Part shown: piece after piece, positions 7,427 to 16,354 of the stretch
How positions within the stretch are numbered: position 1 is the first letter of the stretch
Layout: the number at the start of each line of letters is the position of its first letter
Source of the DNA: Bacteroidota bacterium
GTDB lineage: Bacteria > Bacteroidota > Rhodothermia > Rhodothermales > Bin80
DNA: 32,443 nt
Direction of reading: 5' to 3'
Assembly: GCA_028875125.1 (NCBI GenBank)
Contig: JAPPGC010000025.1
Coordinates: 1 to 32,443, forward strand
Position numbers and translations under genes: made by a program
Notes under the pieces: generated by a model
Told to the model about the DNA's origin: nothing
The model's input: the letters and a program-made list of their open reading frames with translations, nothing else
The model's database searches: none

Positions 7427-8632
7427 ATGAGACGTTTACTTTTAGTTGTTGCACTGGCCTTTGCCGTTCAAGGGATTGTTCCTGAGAGCCAAGCGCAGCT
7501 CCGCAGGGCCAACCGGGCACTTGAGCGGGGGGATACTGAGGAGGCGCTAAGCTTGGCAAATGAGTTGCTGGAAGAAGATCCGGATAACCACAGGGTCTGG
7601 AACCTGCTGGCACGTATTCACGGCACTCAGGCTTCAGCAAGCCCAATGGATGAGTACCTGATGCATGTAGAGGCAATGATAGAGGCCTACAACAAAGTCG
7701 TTGAACTTCGACCCCAGGAGGAATCTGACATAGGAAACAGGGTGACAATCTTCTACATGCAAACTTTCAACAAGGGCATTGAGGAGTTCAATAACGCCCA
7801 AGCTGCAGTAGATGACAGCGAATTGCGGGTAGAGCATTACAGGAATTCTGCAAAACATTTTCAGGCGTCCGCGATCGCACTTCCCGACTCAGTGGGGGCT
7901 TATGTGAATTGGGCCTATGCCTCCCTTGGAGCTGGTGACGAATTGGAGTCGGTTGGGCCCATGGTAACGGCACTTGAATATGGAGGGCCAGATGAAACTC
8001 TGTATGATCTTTTGGCCAGGGTATACCTGACCAACGGTATGGAAGCGGATGCCCTGCCACTACTGGAGGAGGCGGTTGAAGCGTTTCCCGAGAATGCAGA
8101 CCTGCAAAACTACCTGCTCAACGCCTACGCCACAACGGGACAAAATGACCGCGCACTGGAGCAATATGCCGGAGCAGTTGAAAATGACCCTGGGAACGCG
8201 ATATATCGCTACAATTACGGGTCGTTGCTTTTGCAGGCGGAGCGGTTTGACGAGGCCATAGAGCAGCTTCAGGAGGCAGTGAATCTGGACGAAGCTTACA
8301 TTGATGCCTACTACAACCTGGGGGCGGCCTATATCAACAAGGCGAATGCCGTTCAGCAGGAAATCAATACTCTTGACGACGATATGCGTGCGCGGCGTGA
8401 CGAGCTATCGGAAGAGGAGGAGCAGGCTATTTCAGATAAGATTGATGAGCTTGCGGCGGATCGCAGGAGCTTGTATGAGGTTTCTATTGGTCCGCTGGAG
8501 AGTGCAAAAAGGTATGCCGAGATGGAAGACGGCCGCTCTGTGCAGGAAATCTGCGCCGCCCTGTTCCAGGCATACGCTCAGACTGGCCAGGAAGACAAGG
8601 CCACTGCGCTAAGTGAGTGTGCCGGAATGTAG
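7427..8632 (+). CDS. Secreted tetratricopeptide-repeat protein
   Basis: This 401-residue protein has a signal peptide (MRRLLLVVALAFAVQG, likely cleaved after ESQA near residue 23). TPR motifs follow: RRANRALERGDTEEALSLANELLEEDPDN, then helices through residues 170-300 including the clear repeat YRYNYGSLLLQAERFDEAIEQLQEAVNLDEAYIDAYYNLGAAY. A charged, probably coiled-coil stretch lies near residues 310-345, then a last TPR-like helix pair (ICAALFQAYAQTGQEDKATAL). It is probably a periplasmic protein-protein scaffold. It stands alone on this strand, and its last 24 bp overlap the convergent glycosyltransferase gene. No Shine-Dalgarno sequence is visible. Confidence 0.9.
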   Translation: MRRLLLVVALAFAVQGIVPESQAQLRRANRALERGDTEEALSLANELLEEDPDNHRVWNLLARIHGTQASASPMDEYLMHVEAMIEAYNKVVELRPQEESDIGNRVTIFYMQTFNKGIEEFNNAQAAVDDSELRVEHYRNSAKHFQASAIALPDSVGAYVNWAYASLGAGDELESVGPMVTALEYGGPDETLYDLLARVYLTNGMEADALPLLEEAVEAFPENADLQNYLLNAYATTGQNDRALEQYAGAVENDPGNAIYRYNYGSLLLQAERFDEAIEQLQEAVNLDEAYIDAYYNLGAAYINKANAVQQEINTLDDDMRARRDELSEEEEQAISDKIDELAADRRSLYEVSIGPLESAKRYAEMEDGRSVQEICAALFQAYAQTGQEDKATALSECAGM

Positions 8633-9694
8633 CTCGCGGAGTTTCCTGAGATAAAGTTCTGCGACGTTAGGCCATCCAAAGTTGGCGGCGGTGTGCTCCC
8701 GTGTGCGCGCGCGCGCCCTCGGTGTGGTCGGGCATTTCAGGATAGCCTCGGCAAATCCAGTAGAGTCACCGCTTGTGACGAGGTGACCGTTTACCCCGTC
8801 CGTGATCACATCTTGAATGCCTTCCAGATTAGCTGCTACGGCGGGCGTTCCGCATGCGCCGGCTTCAAGCATGACGACGCCAAACCCTTCCATGTCTCCT
8901 CTGACCGGGATATTGGGCATGACCAGTAAGTCCGAATCACGGTAAAGTTTTACGAGATCCTCATCAGAGCAGCGCCCGAGCAAATGTACGCGTCCCTCAA
9001 GACCGTGCCGGTTGATGGCCTGCTGAATAGCCTCGCCTTCTGGTCCGGAGCCGGCAATTTTATATTCAACATGAGCGGGCAGCTTCGGAATTACTTTGTC
9101 AATAAACCAGGCAAAACCCTTTCGTTTGACCAAGCGACCAACGCTGGCAAGACGCAGTGATGTGCCCCCGCTTCCGGTTCCGATCCTGTATCTCGATAAT
9201 GCGACGCCATTGGGGATCACATGGATGCGCGAAGAAGACATCTCTCGTTTGGCACATTCAGCGCCCGTAGCCCGACTTACGGGTAGTACAACGTCCAAGG
9301 CCCTGAGTGTGCGGCGAATCTGGAGCGTTTGGTAAATACCGGGAAGCGTTATATCACGTCCGTGTGCAATCGCTGCCAACTTGATGTTTGCGGCGTTACA
9401 TGCTCTGCGGATGAGGGTGGCAAGTGCACCGGTAACCATTGAAGAGAACAGCACCACATCCACCTCTCTCCGTATAGAGATCCTGTGCAGGCGCGCGGCA
9501 GTGCTCGCAAGCCAGGGGACACACTGCACGTGGTGCCATTTCCATGCACTGCGAAGCACCAGTTGCTGATATAGTACATCATCTCTGGCAGACAACGCAT
9601 CCGCCAGTTCCACTGCAACGCGCTGCATCCCTCCAATACTTTCGAGGGGCCTGTTCTCCGGCGGGAACGAGTGAGAAACAAAGAGTAGACGCAC
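8609..9694 (-). CDS. GT4-family glycosyltransferase
   Basis: This 361-residue protein has the GT-B fold of CAZy family GT4. The N-terminal domain opens MRLLFVSHSFPPEN with the GGMQRVAVELADAL glycine loop (21-34). The C-terminal domain has VGRLVKRKGF (185-194), IAGSGPEGE (213-221) and the donor-binding EGFGVVMLE (269-277), including the two glutamates of the EX7E motif. It should transfer a sugar from a nucleotide-sugar donor during surface glycan or glycolipid synthesis; acceptor unknown. The start is a GTG (9694-9692), only 2 bp after the stop of the upstream GT4 gene. The alternating GC tract at 8700-8716 encodes RARAR near the C-terminus. The 3' end overlaps the TPR gene by 24 bp. Confidence 0.9.
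   Translation of the reverse strand: MRLLFVSHSFPPENRPLESIGGMQRVAVELADALSARDDVLYQQLVLRSAWKWHHVQCVPWLASTAARLHRISIRREVDVVLFSSMVTGALATLIRRACNAANIKLAAIAHGRDITLPGIYQTLQIRRTLRALDVVLPVSRATGAECAKREMSSSRIHVIPNGVALSRYRIGTGSGGTSLRLASVGRLVKRKGFAWFIDKVIPKLPAHVEYKIAGSGPEGEAIQQAINRHGLEGRVHLLGRCSDEDLVKLYRDSDLLVMPNIPVRGDMEGFGVVMLEAGACGTPAVAANLEGIQDVITDGVNGHLVTSGDSTGFAEAILKCPTTPRARARTREHTAANFGWPNVAELYLRKLRELHSGTLT
8700..8716. repeat. 17-bp alternating purine-pyrimidine tract with (GC)6
   Basis: The sequence alternates C/T and G through 17 bases, with six GC units at 8705-8716, inside the C-terminal part of the glycosyltransferase gene. Such tracts can slip in replication or adopt Z-DNA. A two-base change would alter the last 30-odd residues. 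Confidence 0.8.
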
Positions 9695-9696
9695 AG

Positions 9697-10968
9697 CTAA
9701 GCAACTGCCTTTCGTGCAGGGACGTTTACGGCTGCGCCATTTGCAGCAACACCGTTGCCACCATCTCCGTTACGCTTGTTCCAGATCTCCTCATAGTAAC
9801 TGGCAAGGTGTCCCATAACATTTTTCCACTCGAAGGCCTCTGCACGTGAGCGCGCGGCCTTCCCCATCTTTATCCTCAATGTGGGGTCGGAAATGAGAGT
9901 TTCTACATGTGCGAGGAAAGCCGGGGTGTCATTTGGGGGGGCCAGATAGCCGGTCTTGCCGTCCATAACCAGGAGGTCACTGCCGGCAGCGTCCGCACAC
10001 ACTGTCGGAAGCCCAGAAGCCATGGCCTCCAACGTCACATTGCCAAAGGTCTCGGTGTCACTGGGAAACAGGAAGATGTCACTTGAAGCATATGCGGACG
10101 ACAGTTCTTCTCCATGCAGAGGACCAGTAAAAACAGTGTCCGTGAGCCGCTCTTTCAGGTTATCACGGACCGGACCATCACCAACTACCAAGCTTTGATG
10201 CGGAATACCCTGTGTTTTGAGGCCCTCGATTACTTCGGCAAAAACGGATAGTTTTTTCTCCCAGACTAGTCGGCCCACATAAGTCACAATAACATCCTTT
10301 TCGGCAAAGCCGTGTGCTAAGCGCCATTCAAGGCTGCGGTGATCAGGAGAAAACCGCTGCGCATCCACGCCTCGGGCCCAGACCTTTAACCCGTTTGTAA
10401 TGCCTTGAGCACGAAGCTCGTCGCCGATGCTGGGTGATGGGACGTAAATGTGCTCAACCTGAGTATAGAACCAGCGCCCGTATTTCCATGCCGTATTCTC
10501 CAGGAGGTCCATACGGTACAGTGGGTTATACGACGCAAAGTGTTTCAGGTATGCGGCAAAATGCGTATGAAAGGAAGATACAACCGGTACTTCGCGTGAC
10601 TTTGCCCACTTGAGTGCCTGTGCTCCTGCATAGTCTGGGGTGGCAATGTGTACCAGATCCGGATCAAAGGCTTCCAGACTGGACCAGCCCTTCCGTGAAA
10701 GGCCAACCGTAAGCCGATAGTCGCTGCGACCAGGAAATGGAATGGAGGGCACCGAGATGAGAGTTCCGGTGTGACGCACGGCAGGGGGACTTTTATTGGT
10801 AGTAGGAGCGAAAACCAGAACTTTGGCCCCCCTGTTCTCCAAGTAGAGAACCAGTCGATTGAGCGTTAGCGCAACGCCATCTGAGATGTGGTTGTAGGCT
10901 CCCGCAAACAACGCAATTCGCCGTCCAGCAACGGGCGCATGGACATTCATCTCAGTCAGTGGCGTCAT
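9697..10968 (-). CDS. GT4-family glycosyltransferase, SQD2/MgtA-like
   Basis: This 423-residue GT-B enzyme resembles the SQD2 / GDP-mannose-dependent alpha-mannosyltransferase group of GT4. It shows RRIALFAGAYNHISDGVALTLNRL (16-39), the HIATPDYAG and SSFHTHFAAYLKHF stretches typical of the group, VGRLVWEKKLSVF, VVGDGPVRDNL, and the donor site SDTETFGNVTLEAMASG near 300-318. Members glycosylate diacylglycerol or phosphatidylinositol mannosides, so a glycolipid acceptor is plausible but not shown. A second Met at residue 7 is an alternative start. A run of seven C (minus strand, 9935-9941) encodes Ala-Pro-Pro. It probably forms an operon with the GT4 gene 2 bp downstream. The C-terminal tail is Ala/Asn/Gly-rich. 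Confidence 0.9.
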   Translation of the reverse strand: MTPLTEMNVHAPVAGRRIALFAGAYNHISDGVALTLNRLVLYLENRGAKVLVFAPTTNKSPPAVRHTGTLISVPSIPFPGRSDYRLTVGLSRKGWSSLEAFDPDLVHIATPDYAGAQALKWAKSREVPVVSSFHTHFAAYLKHFASYNPLYRMDLLENTAWKYGRWFYTQVEHIYVPSPSIGDELRAQGITNGLKVWARGVDAQRFSPDHRSLEWRLAHGFAEKDVIVTYVGRLVWEKKLSVFAEVIEGLKTQGIPHQSLVVGDGPVRDNLKERLTDTVFTGPLHGEELSSAYASSDIFLFPSDTETFGNVTLEAMASGLPTVCADAAGSDLLVMDGKTGYLAPPNDTPAFLAHVETLISDPTLRIKMGKAARSRAEAFEWKNVMGHLASYYEEIWNKRNGDGGNGVAANGAAVNVPARKAVA

Positions 10969-11047
10969 AGCGGTGCCCCATAGGACATTTTTAACAGAGG
11001 CACTCCAAAGGCAGTCGCCGCGAAATGAGAAAAAGTAACAGATGCAT

Positions 11048-13891
11048 TCAGGCGACTACTTTTCTGGACGCAAGAAGCGGCCTCAGAAATCGTCCCGTGT
11101 GGCTCTCAGGGACCTGGGCAACCTCCTCAGGAGTACCCGCTGCAACAATATATCCACCGTCGGCCCCACCTTCAGGTCCCAGGTCAATGATGTAGTCAGC
11201 ACATTTGAGCATGTCCAGATTGTGTTCAACGACCACGACAGTGTGCCCGGCATCAGTGAGTTGCTGAAATGCGAAAATAAGCTTCTGGATATCCACGAAA
11301 TGCAGCCCTGTCGTGGGTTCGTCAAATACATATAGTGTACGCCGATCTACACGGTGCGCGATACAACTTGCCAGTTTGATTCGCTGTGCCTCGCCGCCGG
11401 AAAGCGTTGGGGACGGCTGCCCCAAAGTTACATAGCCCAGCCCGATGGTTTTGAAGGGCACGAGCAGTTGGCACAGGCGAGGGGAGTCGTGAAAGAATTC
11501 CAGCGCCTCATCAACGGACATATTGAGCACATCATGGATGTTTTTTCCCTTGTAAAGCACATCCAAGGTTGACTCCTTATACCGTGTACCATTGCATTCT
11601 TCGCAGGGTAAGTAGAGATCGGCGAGGAATTGCATCTGTATCCTGATTGTACCTTCCCCCCTGCATTCCTCACACCGACCACCGGGGACGTTGAATGAAA
11701 AATGTCCTGGCGTGTACCTGTGAATCTGTGCCTGATCGGTTTTTGCAAAAATACTTCGGATGACTTCAAAAGCTTTAACATAGGTCACAAGGTTCGAGCG
11801 GGAGGAGCGGCCGATCGGTGACTGGTCAACCATCCGTACATGCCAGAGATTTGAAGGTACTCTAATGGACCGGTATGGTGTAGGGTCCGGATCCACATGA
11901 TACTCTCCCAGGTTGTGTTCCAGTCCTTTGTAAAGTGTTTCCTGGACCAGTGAGGATTTTCCCGAACCGCTGACGCCGGATACGCAAGTAATTAATCCCA
12001 CGGGGAATGCGACATCCAGCTGCTTTAGATTGTTGACATATGCACCCTTGATTTCGACCTTGCTTGTCCAGTTGGGCTCGCGGCGTTCGCGCGGGACAGG
12101 GATTTGTTTCCGGCCGCTCAAATAGATTCCAGTCGCAGATTTGTTGTCCCGAAGCATCTGGTCCAGAGACCCATTGAATATTACTCTACCGCCCCGCGTC
12201 CCTGATTCAGGTCCGAGGTCTACGATATAGTTTGCACTGCGGATAACGTCTGCATCATGTTCTACTACGATGACGGTATTGCCCAGATCACGCATTCGCT
12301 CAAGAATTCGGATGAGGCGCAAAGTATCACGGGGATGTAAACCAATCGTGGGTTCATCAAGGACATAGAGTGCGCCGACCAGCGCACTCCCCAAAGCTGT
12401 GGCGAGGCGGATGCGTTGGCTCTCGCCTCCACTGAGAGACATGGAAGGCCTTCCGAGCGTTACGTAATCAAGTCCCACATCAACCAAAAATCGTAAGCGT
12501 TTGCAGATTTCTTCAAGCAGAATGCCCCCAACATCCTGTTCGTGTTGTGTGAGTGCGAGATCGTTAAAAAATTCCTTGGCCTCGCGGATGGTCATATTTA
12601 TGAGCTCACCGATATTTTTGCCGCCTATTTGCACGTAGAGTGCTTCCTTCCGAAGACGCGTACCTTCGCATCTGGCACAGACGCCAAAAGCAGCAAATTT
12701 GTTATAGTGAAACCTGAACGCTTTGCGTCGAAGATGCTCTTTCAGGCATTTGAAGAAACTGAAAATACCCTTGTAGGAGCCGTCGCCATGCCAAAGGAGG
12801 TGTTTATCTACTTCCGGCAGGTCGCGGTACGGTGTATGTGTGCTAATCCCGCGACCTCTGGCAAAGGAAAGCATGTGATTCTTGAACTCATTCCAGGCCG
12901 GTTCCCCCTCAAAGGGAGCCACGGCTCCTTCTTCAAGCGTCAGACTCTGATCGGGGATCACCAGATCCCGAACCGCGCCTTTTGTTCGTCCGTGGCCGTT
13001 ACAAGTAGGACAAGCACCCAGAGGGCTGTTGAATGAAAACAGGTTGGGCACCAGGCTTGGAAAGTGCATGCCGTCGCATTCTAGCCGGTCACTGAAATCC
13101 AGGCGGGATTCCACGGACTCCATGGAGGCAGGCGAAGGTATTATGACGGAGCAGTAGCCATCACCCTCCTGGAAAGCTGCTTCCACTGAGTCTGCAATTC
13201 GGCTGGTGATTTGCTCATCGCCCTGCCGGACAACAAGTCGATCAAGCAGGAACAAGGCGGAATCAAGGTTAATCCGCTCCTCCTCAGCAAGAGCTCTTGC
13301 CTTTTCAGGATCCACGAACTCCAAATGCTTCTCGTGAACTAGGAGTAGCCGATGAAACCCCCTCTCAAAGAGAACATCTACCCCCAGCCAGCTAAGATGA
13401 TGTTTTGGGATTGGAAAGGTCAGAAGAAATCGTGTGCCGTCCGGAAGTGTTGATTGCAACGTGTTTGCTACCGAGCGGGGGGAATCCCGTAAGACCGTGC
13501 GACCACTGATCGGAGATATGGTTTTTCCGATCTGAGCGAAGAGCATACGCAGGTGGTCATAGAGTTCAGTTTGTGTGGCAACTGTGGACCGGGGGTTTTT
13601 GGATAGTGACTGCTGCTCAATAGCAATGGCGGGTGCGAGGCCTGCGATCAGGTCTACATCCGGCTTGTCCATACGCTCGAGAAACTGGCGCGCATAGGAA
13701 CTCAAGCTCTCCATATAGCGTCGCTGACCTTCTGCAAAAATAGTGTCGAAAGCCAGGCTTGACTTGCCTGAACCGGATGGTCCCGTCACAACGACAATGC
13801 GCCGCTTGGGCAGCGTCAGATCAATGTTCTTCAAATTATGTTGGCGGGCACCCCGAATACTAATGTAGTCGCGAGGGCTTGGATGAGACAT
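11048..13891 (-). CDS. uvrA: UvrABC excinuclease subunit A
   Basis: This damage-recognition ATPase of nucleotide excision repair works as a dimer that loads UvrB. The ATG at 13891 gives 947 residues, normal for UvrA; an in-frame GTG at 13912 would add seven. Visible parts in order: Walker A GPSGSGKSS (about 37-45), the UvrB-binding region, zinc module CPTC...CARC (about 290 and 404), signature LSGGESQRIRLA with DEPTIGLHPRD (about 480-510), second Walker A GVSGSGKSS (about 638), zinc module CEEC...CEEC (about 738 and 761), and signature LSGGEAQRIKLA with DEPTTGLHFVD (about 828). SPISG replaces the CPVCG-like stretch of many UvrAs, as is usual in Bacteroidota. It is followed by the GT4 pair after 79 bp. 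Confidence 0.97.
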   Translation of the reverse strand: MSHPSPRDYISIRGARQHNLKNIDLTLPKRRIVVVTGPSGSGKSSLAFDTIFAEGQRRYMESLSSYARQFLERMDKPDVDLIAGLAPAIAIEQQSLSKNPRSTVATQTELYDHLRMLFAQIGKTISPISGRTVLRDSPRSVANTLQSTLPDGTRFLLTFPIPKHHLSWLGVDVLFERGFHRLLLVHEKHLEFVDPEKARALAEEERINLDSALFLLDRLVVRQGDEQITSRIADSVEAAFQEGDGYCSVIIPSPASMESVESRLDFSDRLECDGMHFPSLVPNLFSFNSPLGACPTCNGHGRTKGAVRDLVIPDQSLTLEEGAVAPFEGEPAWNEFKNHMLSFARGRGISTHTPYRDLPEVDKHLLWHGDGSYKGIFSFFKCLKEHLRRKAFRFHYNKFAAFGVCARCEGTRLRKEALYVQIGGKNIGELINMTIREAKEFFNDLALTQHEQDVGGILLEEICKRLRFLVDVGLDYVTLGRPSMSLSGGESQRIRLATALGSALVGALYVLDEPTIGLHPRDTLRLIRILERMRDLGNTVIVVEHDADVIRSANYIVDLGPESGTRGGRVIFNGSLDQMLRDNKSATGIYLSGRKQIPVPRERREPNWTSKVEIKGAYVNNLKQLDVAFPVGLITCVSGVSGSGKSSLVQETLYKGLEHNLGEYHVDPDPTPYRSIRVPSNLWHVRMVDQSPIGRSSRSNLVTYVKAFEVIRSIFAKTDQAQIHRYTPGHFSFNVPGGRCEECRGEGTIRIQMQFLADLYLPCEECNGTRYKESTLDVLYKGKNIHDVLNMSVDEALEFFHDSPRLCQLLVPFKTIGLGYVTLGQPSPTLSGGEAQRIKLASCIAHRVDRRTLYVFDEPTTGLHFVDIQKLIFAFQQLTDAGHTVVVVEHNLDMLKCADYIIDLGPEGGADGGYIVAAGTPEEVAQVPESHTGRFLRPLLASRKVVA

Positions 13892-14033
13892 CTGGATCGG
13901 GTCAATAGCCACTTTTACGCAAATCCAGAATACTTCTCCCCAACGTAAAGAATGTAATCAGGACAACCATTTGATTTTTATGATTCAGCCAGTGCAAGTG
14001 AGCACGGCGTTCATACGGCCTGAAAAATTAATC

Positions 14034-14069
14034 TTGCTCAGGTCAAACATGAAAGTCACGGCTGAGCAA
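14034..14069 (-). terminator. Hairpin with T-rich tail between tpiA and uvrA
   Basis: On the minus strand TTGCTCAG (14069-14062) and CTGAGCAA (14041-14034) form a perfect 8-bp stem with a 20-base loop, followed by GATTAATTTTTC. It lies about 125 bp after the tpiA stop, so it could end tpiA transcription and separate it from uvrA. The long loop weakens the terminator call; a regulator site upstream of uvrA is the alternative. The rest of the 303-bp gap (13892-14194) shows no gene. Confidence 0.45.
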
Positions 14070-14194
14070 TTTGGGCTCAAAAGTAGTGTGAGTCCATCCC
14101 TTCACGCACAATCCGGCGACTTGCGCATTTGGCTAAACTCACTTCACAAATTCTGGGCCGGCAGCGTTGGAGAAAGAGGCCTTACCCAGAAAAG

Positions 14195-14977
14195 TCAGAT
14201 CGTGTTAGCTGTCCGGCTACCTCGTTCAACATCCTTCGCAGCCTGGATAATCTGACCGAAAACATCGGCATTGAGGCTTGCACCTCCAATCAAGCCACCA
14301 TCTACATCTTTCTCGCTCAAGAGGTCCTTTGCATTTGTGGGCGTCATGCTTCCCCCATAGAGAATGTGCAGACCACTTGCGATCTTCTCTCCAAACTGCT
14401 GGCCCACAAGTTTGCGTATTAGCGCGTGCATATCCTGCGCCTGAACGGGAGATGCAGTTTCCCCCGTGCCTATTGCCCACACCGGTTCATATGCGATAAT
14501 CAGTGCATTTGGGGATGATAGAGTAAAACCCTCAAGGGCATATTTCACCTGGGAGGCAACAACCTCACGCTCCCTTCCGGCCTCGCGTTGATCAAGATTC
14601 TCTCCGACACAGACAATAGGCACCAATTTCAACTTGATCGCTTTCTTGACCTTTCGGTTGACCTCGGCATCTGTTTCTCCAAAGTGCTGTCGTCGCTCCG
14701 AGTGCCCGAGAATTACGTAGCGGCATCCCAAAGTACGAAGCATCTCCCCGGAAACCTCCCCAGTGTATGCTCCGCTGCCCAGTGCATGCATATTCTGCGC
14801 GCCCAAACTTACTCGTGTGCCATTAAGTACTGTGCCCACAGTGCTCAAAAACACATTCGGCGGACAAACGGTTACTCTTACCACTCCCGCGTTTTCACTT
14901 TCCTGAACCACGCCACGCGCTAGCTCTACGCAAGAGCTCGCGTCGGTATTCATTTTCCAGTTTCCAGCTATAAGCAT
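14195..14977 (-). CDS. tpiA: Triosephosphate isomerase
   Basis: This TIM-barrel enzyme of glycolysis interconverts dihydroxyacetone phosphate and glyceraldehyde 3-phosphate in the cytoplasm. Catalytic residues are all present: Lys8 in AGNWKMN, His92 in ILGHSERR, and Glu164 in AYEPVWAIGTG, followed by the flexible loop 6; the phosphate-binding GGASLNAD lies near the end. The ATG at 14977 gives 260 residues, near the family norm. A TTG at 14983 would add two residues, and a stop lies in frame just before it. No useful Shine-Dalgarno spacing is seen for either start. It lies 15 bp after the thioredoxin-fold gene, in the same transcription unit. Confidence 0.97.
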   Translation of the reverse strand: MLIAGNWKMNTDASSCVELARGVVQESENAGVVRVTVCPPNVFLSTVGTVLNGTRVSLGAQNMHALGSGAYTGEVSGEMLRTLGCRYVILGHSERRQHFGETDAEVNRKVKKAIKLKLVPIVCVGENLDQREAGREREVVASQVKYALEGFTLSSPNALIIAYEPVWAIGTGETASPVQAQDMHALIRKLVGQQFGEKIASGLHILYGGSMTPTNAKDLLSEKDVDGGLIGGASLNADVFGQIIQAAKDVERGSRTANTI

Positions 14978-14992
14978 CTCCAATATGATTGA

Positions 14993-16354
14993 TTACTGTT
15001 GCTCTGATAGTCTCACCATGTCCTCGTAAAGCGCTGCCATGGTGCCTCCGACGTACTTGTTAACCAGATTGCCCTGAGGATCTATCACGTAACGCGTTGG
15101 AAGGACATGTATGTTATACTGCTGCGCAACATCCAGGCCGCCATATACATGTCGTCCTGGTGCAATCCTCTCCTCGAAAAACGCTTCATTAACCAGTGTA
15201 TCCGGCTGCATGGAGATCGATACTATTTCTACCTGATCGGCTCCAAGTACGGTAAAGATATTGTTGCGACCGGGCAGTTCACGTTGGTAAAGGTCGTCTT
15301 CGGGCCTGTAGAACTCCAGGATTACGTGCTTGCCCCTTAAATCCCGCAGACTCAGAGAGTCTCCATTTGCATCACGGACAGCGAAGTTGAGGGCTTCCAT
15401 TCCGGGGAGGAGATTCTGGATTTCGTAGGCTGCCCGTTCGCCCCAAGTGGCCCACTGCGTATCCACAAAGTCCTCCTGCATGGTCTGAGCAACCTCAAGT
15501 GCTGCATCGAACTGAGAACTGTCGATATGGGCAAGCACACGTTCCGATGCAATTTCTGCTCTCTGGGCGGAGGATTCTGTCCGCTCTGTTAACTCATCCA
15601 ATAGGGCTAATGCGGCAGACTGATCTGCAAGGCGAGCTTGGGCATGTCTAGCTGATCGGACCGCGTCAGTGAACCGTACATTTGAGCTCGGAAGCGCGCG
15701 CATCCGAGCGACCGCGAGGGAATCATTCCAGCCTGATCCCATTACGATGGCCTCCGCAGCAGCCAGTTCACCTGCCATTGAGTTTGGGAATGTTTGCTGC
15801 AAATCCCACAGAATCGTAGTGGTTTGTGAAAAACGGGCGTTTGCGACCTCTTCTTCGTAAGCACCTGACTGCACCAATTCAAGCAGCTCCTGCTCATGTT
15901 GAGCGAGCGTATTCTGATACGCCTGCCAAGCCGAGTTTTCCAGCGATCGGATACGCATAGTCCGACCATTCAAAGGAAAGGCAGCCACCAGCGAAGCTGA
16001 GTCGCCATCCGCAATAACAATTCGGCCAGATGCAAGAATCTGCCCGACACGGCTGATCACCAGGCCGTACATTCCCCGTACGGGAGCAGTCACCTGCATG
16101 GAGAAGTAGCCGCTACTATCAGTTACCGCGTAGCTCAGGGTGTCTGGTTCTCCATCCTCACTTTGTGCCACAAGCACCTCAAACCCGCGGTAATCCTTAG
16201 AAGGATTTACCTCCGGGCGTATAGTAATGGTACCTTCAAATGAACTCTGAACGGGTGGAGGACTTTGCTCTGCCCGAGCGCACGAAAGTCCGGATATCGC
16301 AACAATGATACAATACAGTACAGCCCGTCTCATATTGCTGACTGATTCATTCAT
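14993..16354 (-). CDS. Exported thioredoxin-fold protein lacking the CxxC motif
   Basis: This 453-residue protein has an N-terminal export signal (MRRAVLYCIIVAISGLSC from Met8); the Cys could be a weak lipobox. A DUF4369-like beta domain (about 40-130) and a helical middle (about 140-320) lead to a TlpA/AhpC-type thioredoxin-fold domain (about 320-453). The expected WCxxC site is replaced by EFYRPEDDLYQREL, with no cysteines, while the cis-proline stretch VLPTRYVIDPQG is kept. It is therefore unlikely to be a thiol oxidoreductase. The start at 16354 overlaps the gatB stop (ATGAATGA), suggesting coupling; the ATG at 16333 gives a cleaner signal peptide. Confidence 0.85.
   Translation of the reverse strand: MNESVSNMRRAVLYCIIVAISGLSCARAEQSPPPVQSSFEGTITIRPEVNPSKDYRGFEVLVAQSEDGEPDTLSYAVTDSSGYFSMQVTAPVRGMYGLVISRVGQILASGRIVIADGDSASLVAAFPLNGRTMRIRSLENSAWQAYQNTLAQHEQELLELVQSGAYEEEVANARFSQTTTILWDLQQTFPNSMAGELAAAEAIVMGSGWNDSLAVARMRALPSSNVRFTDAVRSARHAQARLADQSAALALLDELTERTESSAQRAEIASERVLAHIDSSQFDAALEVAQTMQEDFVDTQWATWGERAAYEIQNLLPGMEALNFAVRDANGDSLSLRDLRGKHVILEFYRPEDDLYQRELPGRNNIFTVLGADQVEIVSISMQPDTLVNEAFFEERIAPGRHVYGGLDVAQQYNIHVLPTRYVIDPQGNLVNKYVGGTMAALYEDMVRLSEQQ

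Noticed and set aside
9935-9941. Seven-C run in the GT4 gene as a second slippage switch.
   Set aside because: The frame is intact, the run encodes ordinary residues, and runs of six or seven occur elsewhere in the window.
12542-13036. A 164-residue plus-strand frame inside uvrA.
   Set aside because: It lies opposite the conserved uvrA sequence, and its composition is explained by the antisense of uvrA codons.
13540-13600. UvrA lacking a zinc-binding CPxC in the UvrB-binding region (SPISG instead).
   Set aside because: This is the usual form in Bacteroidota UvrA. Both real zinc modules and both ATP sites are intact.
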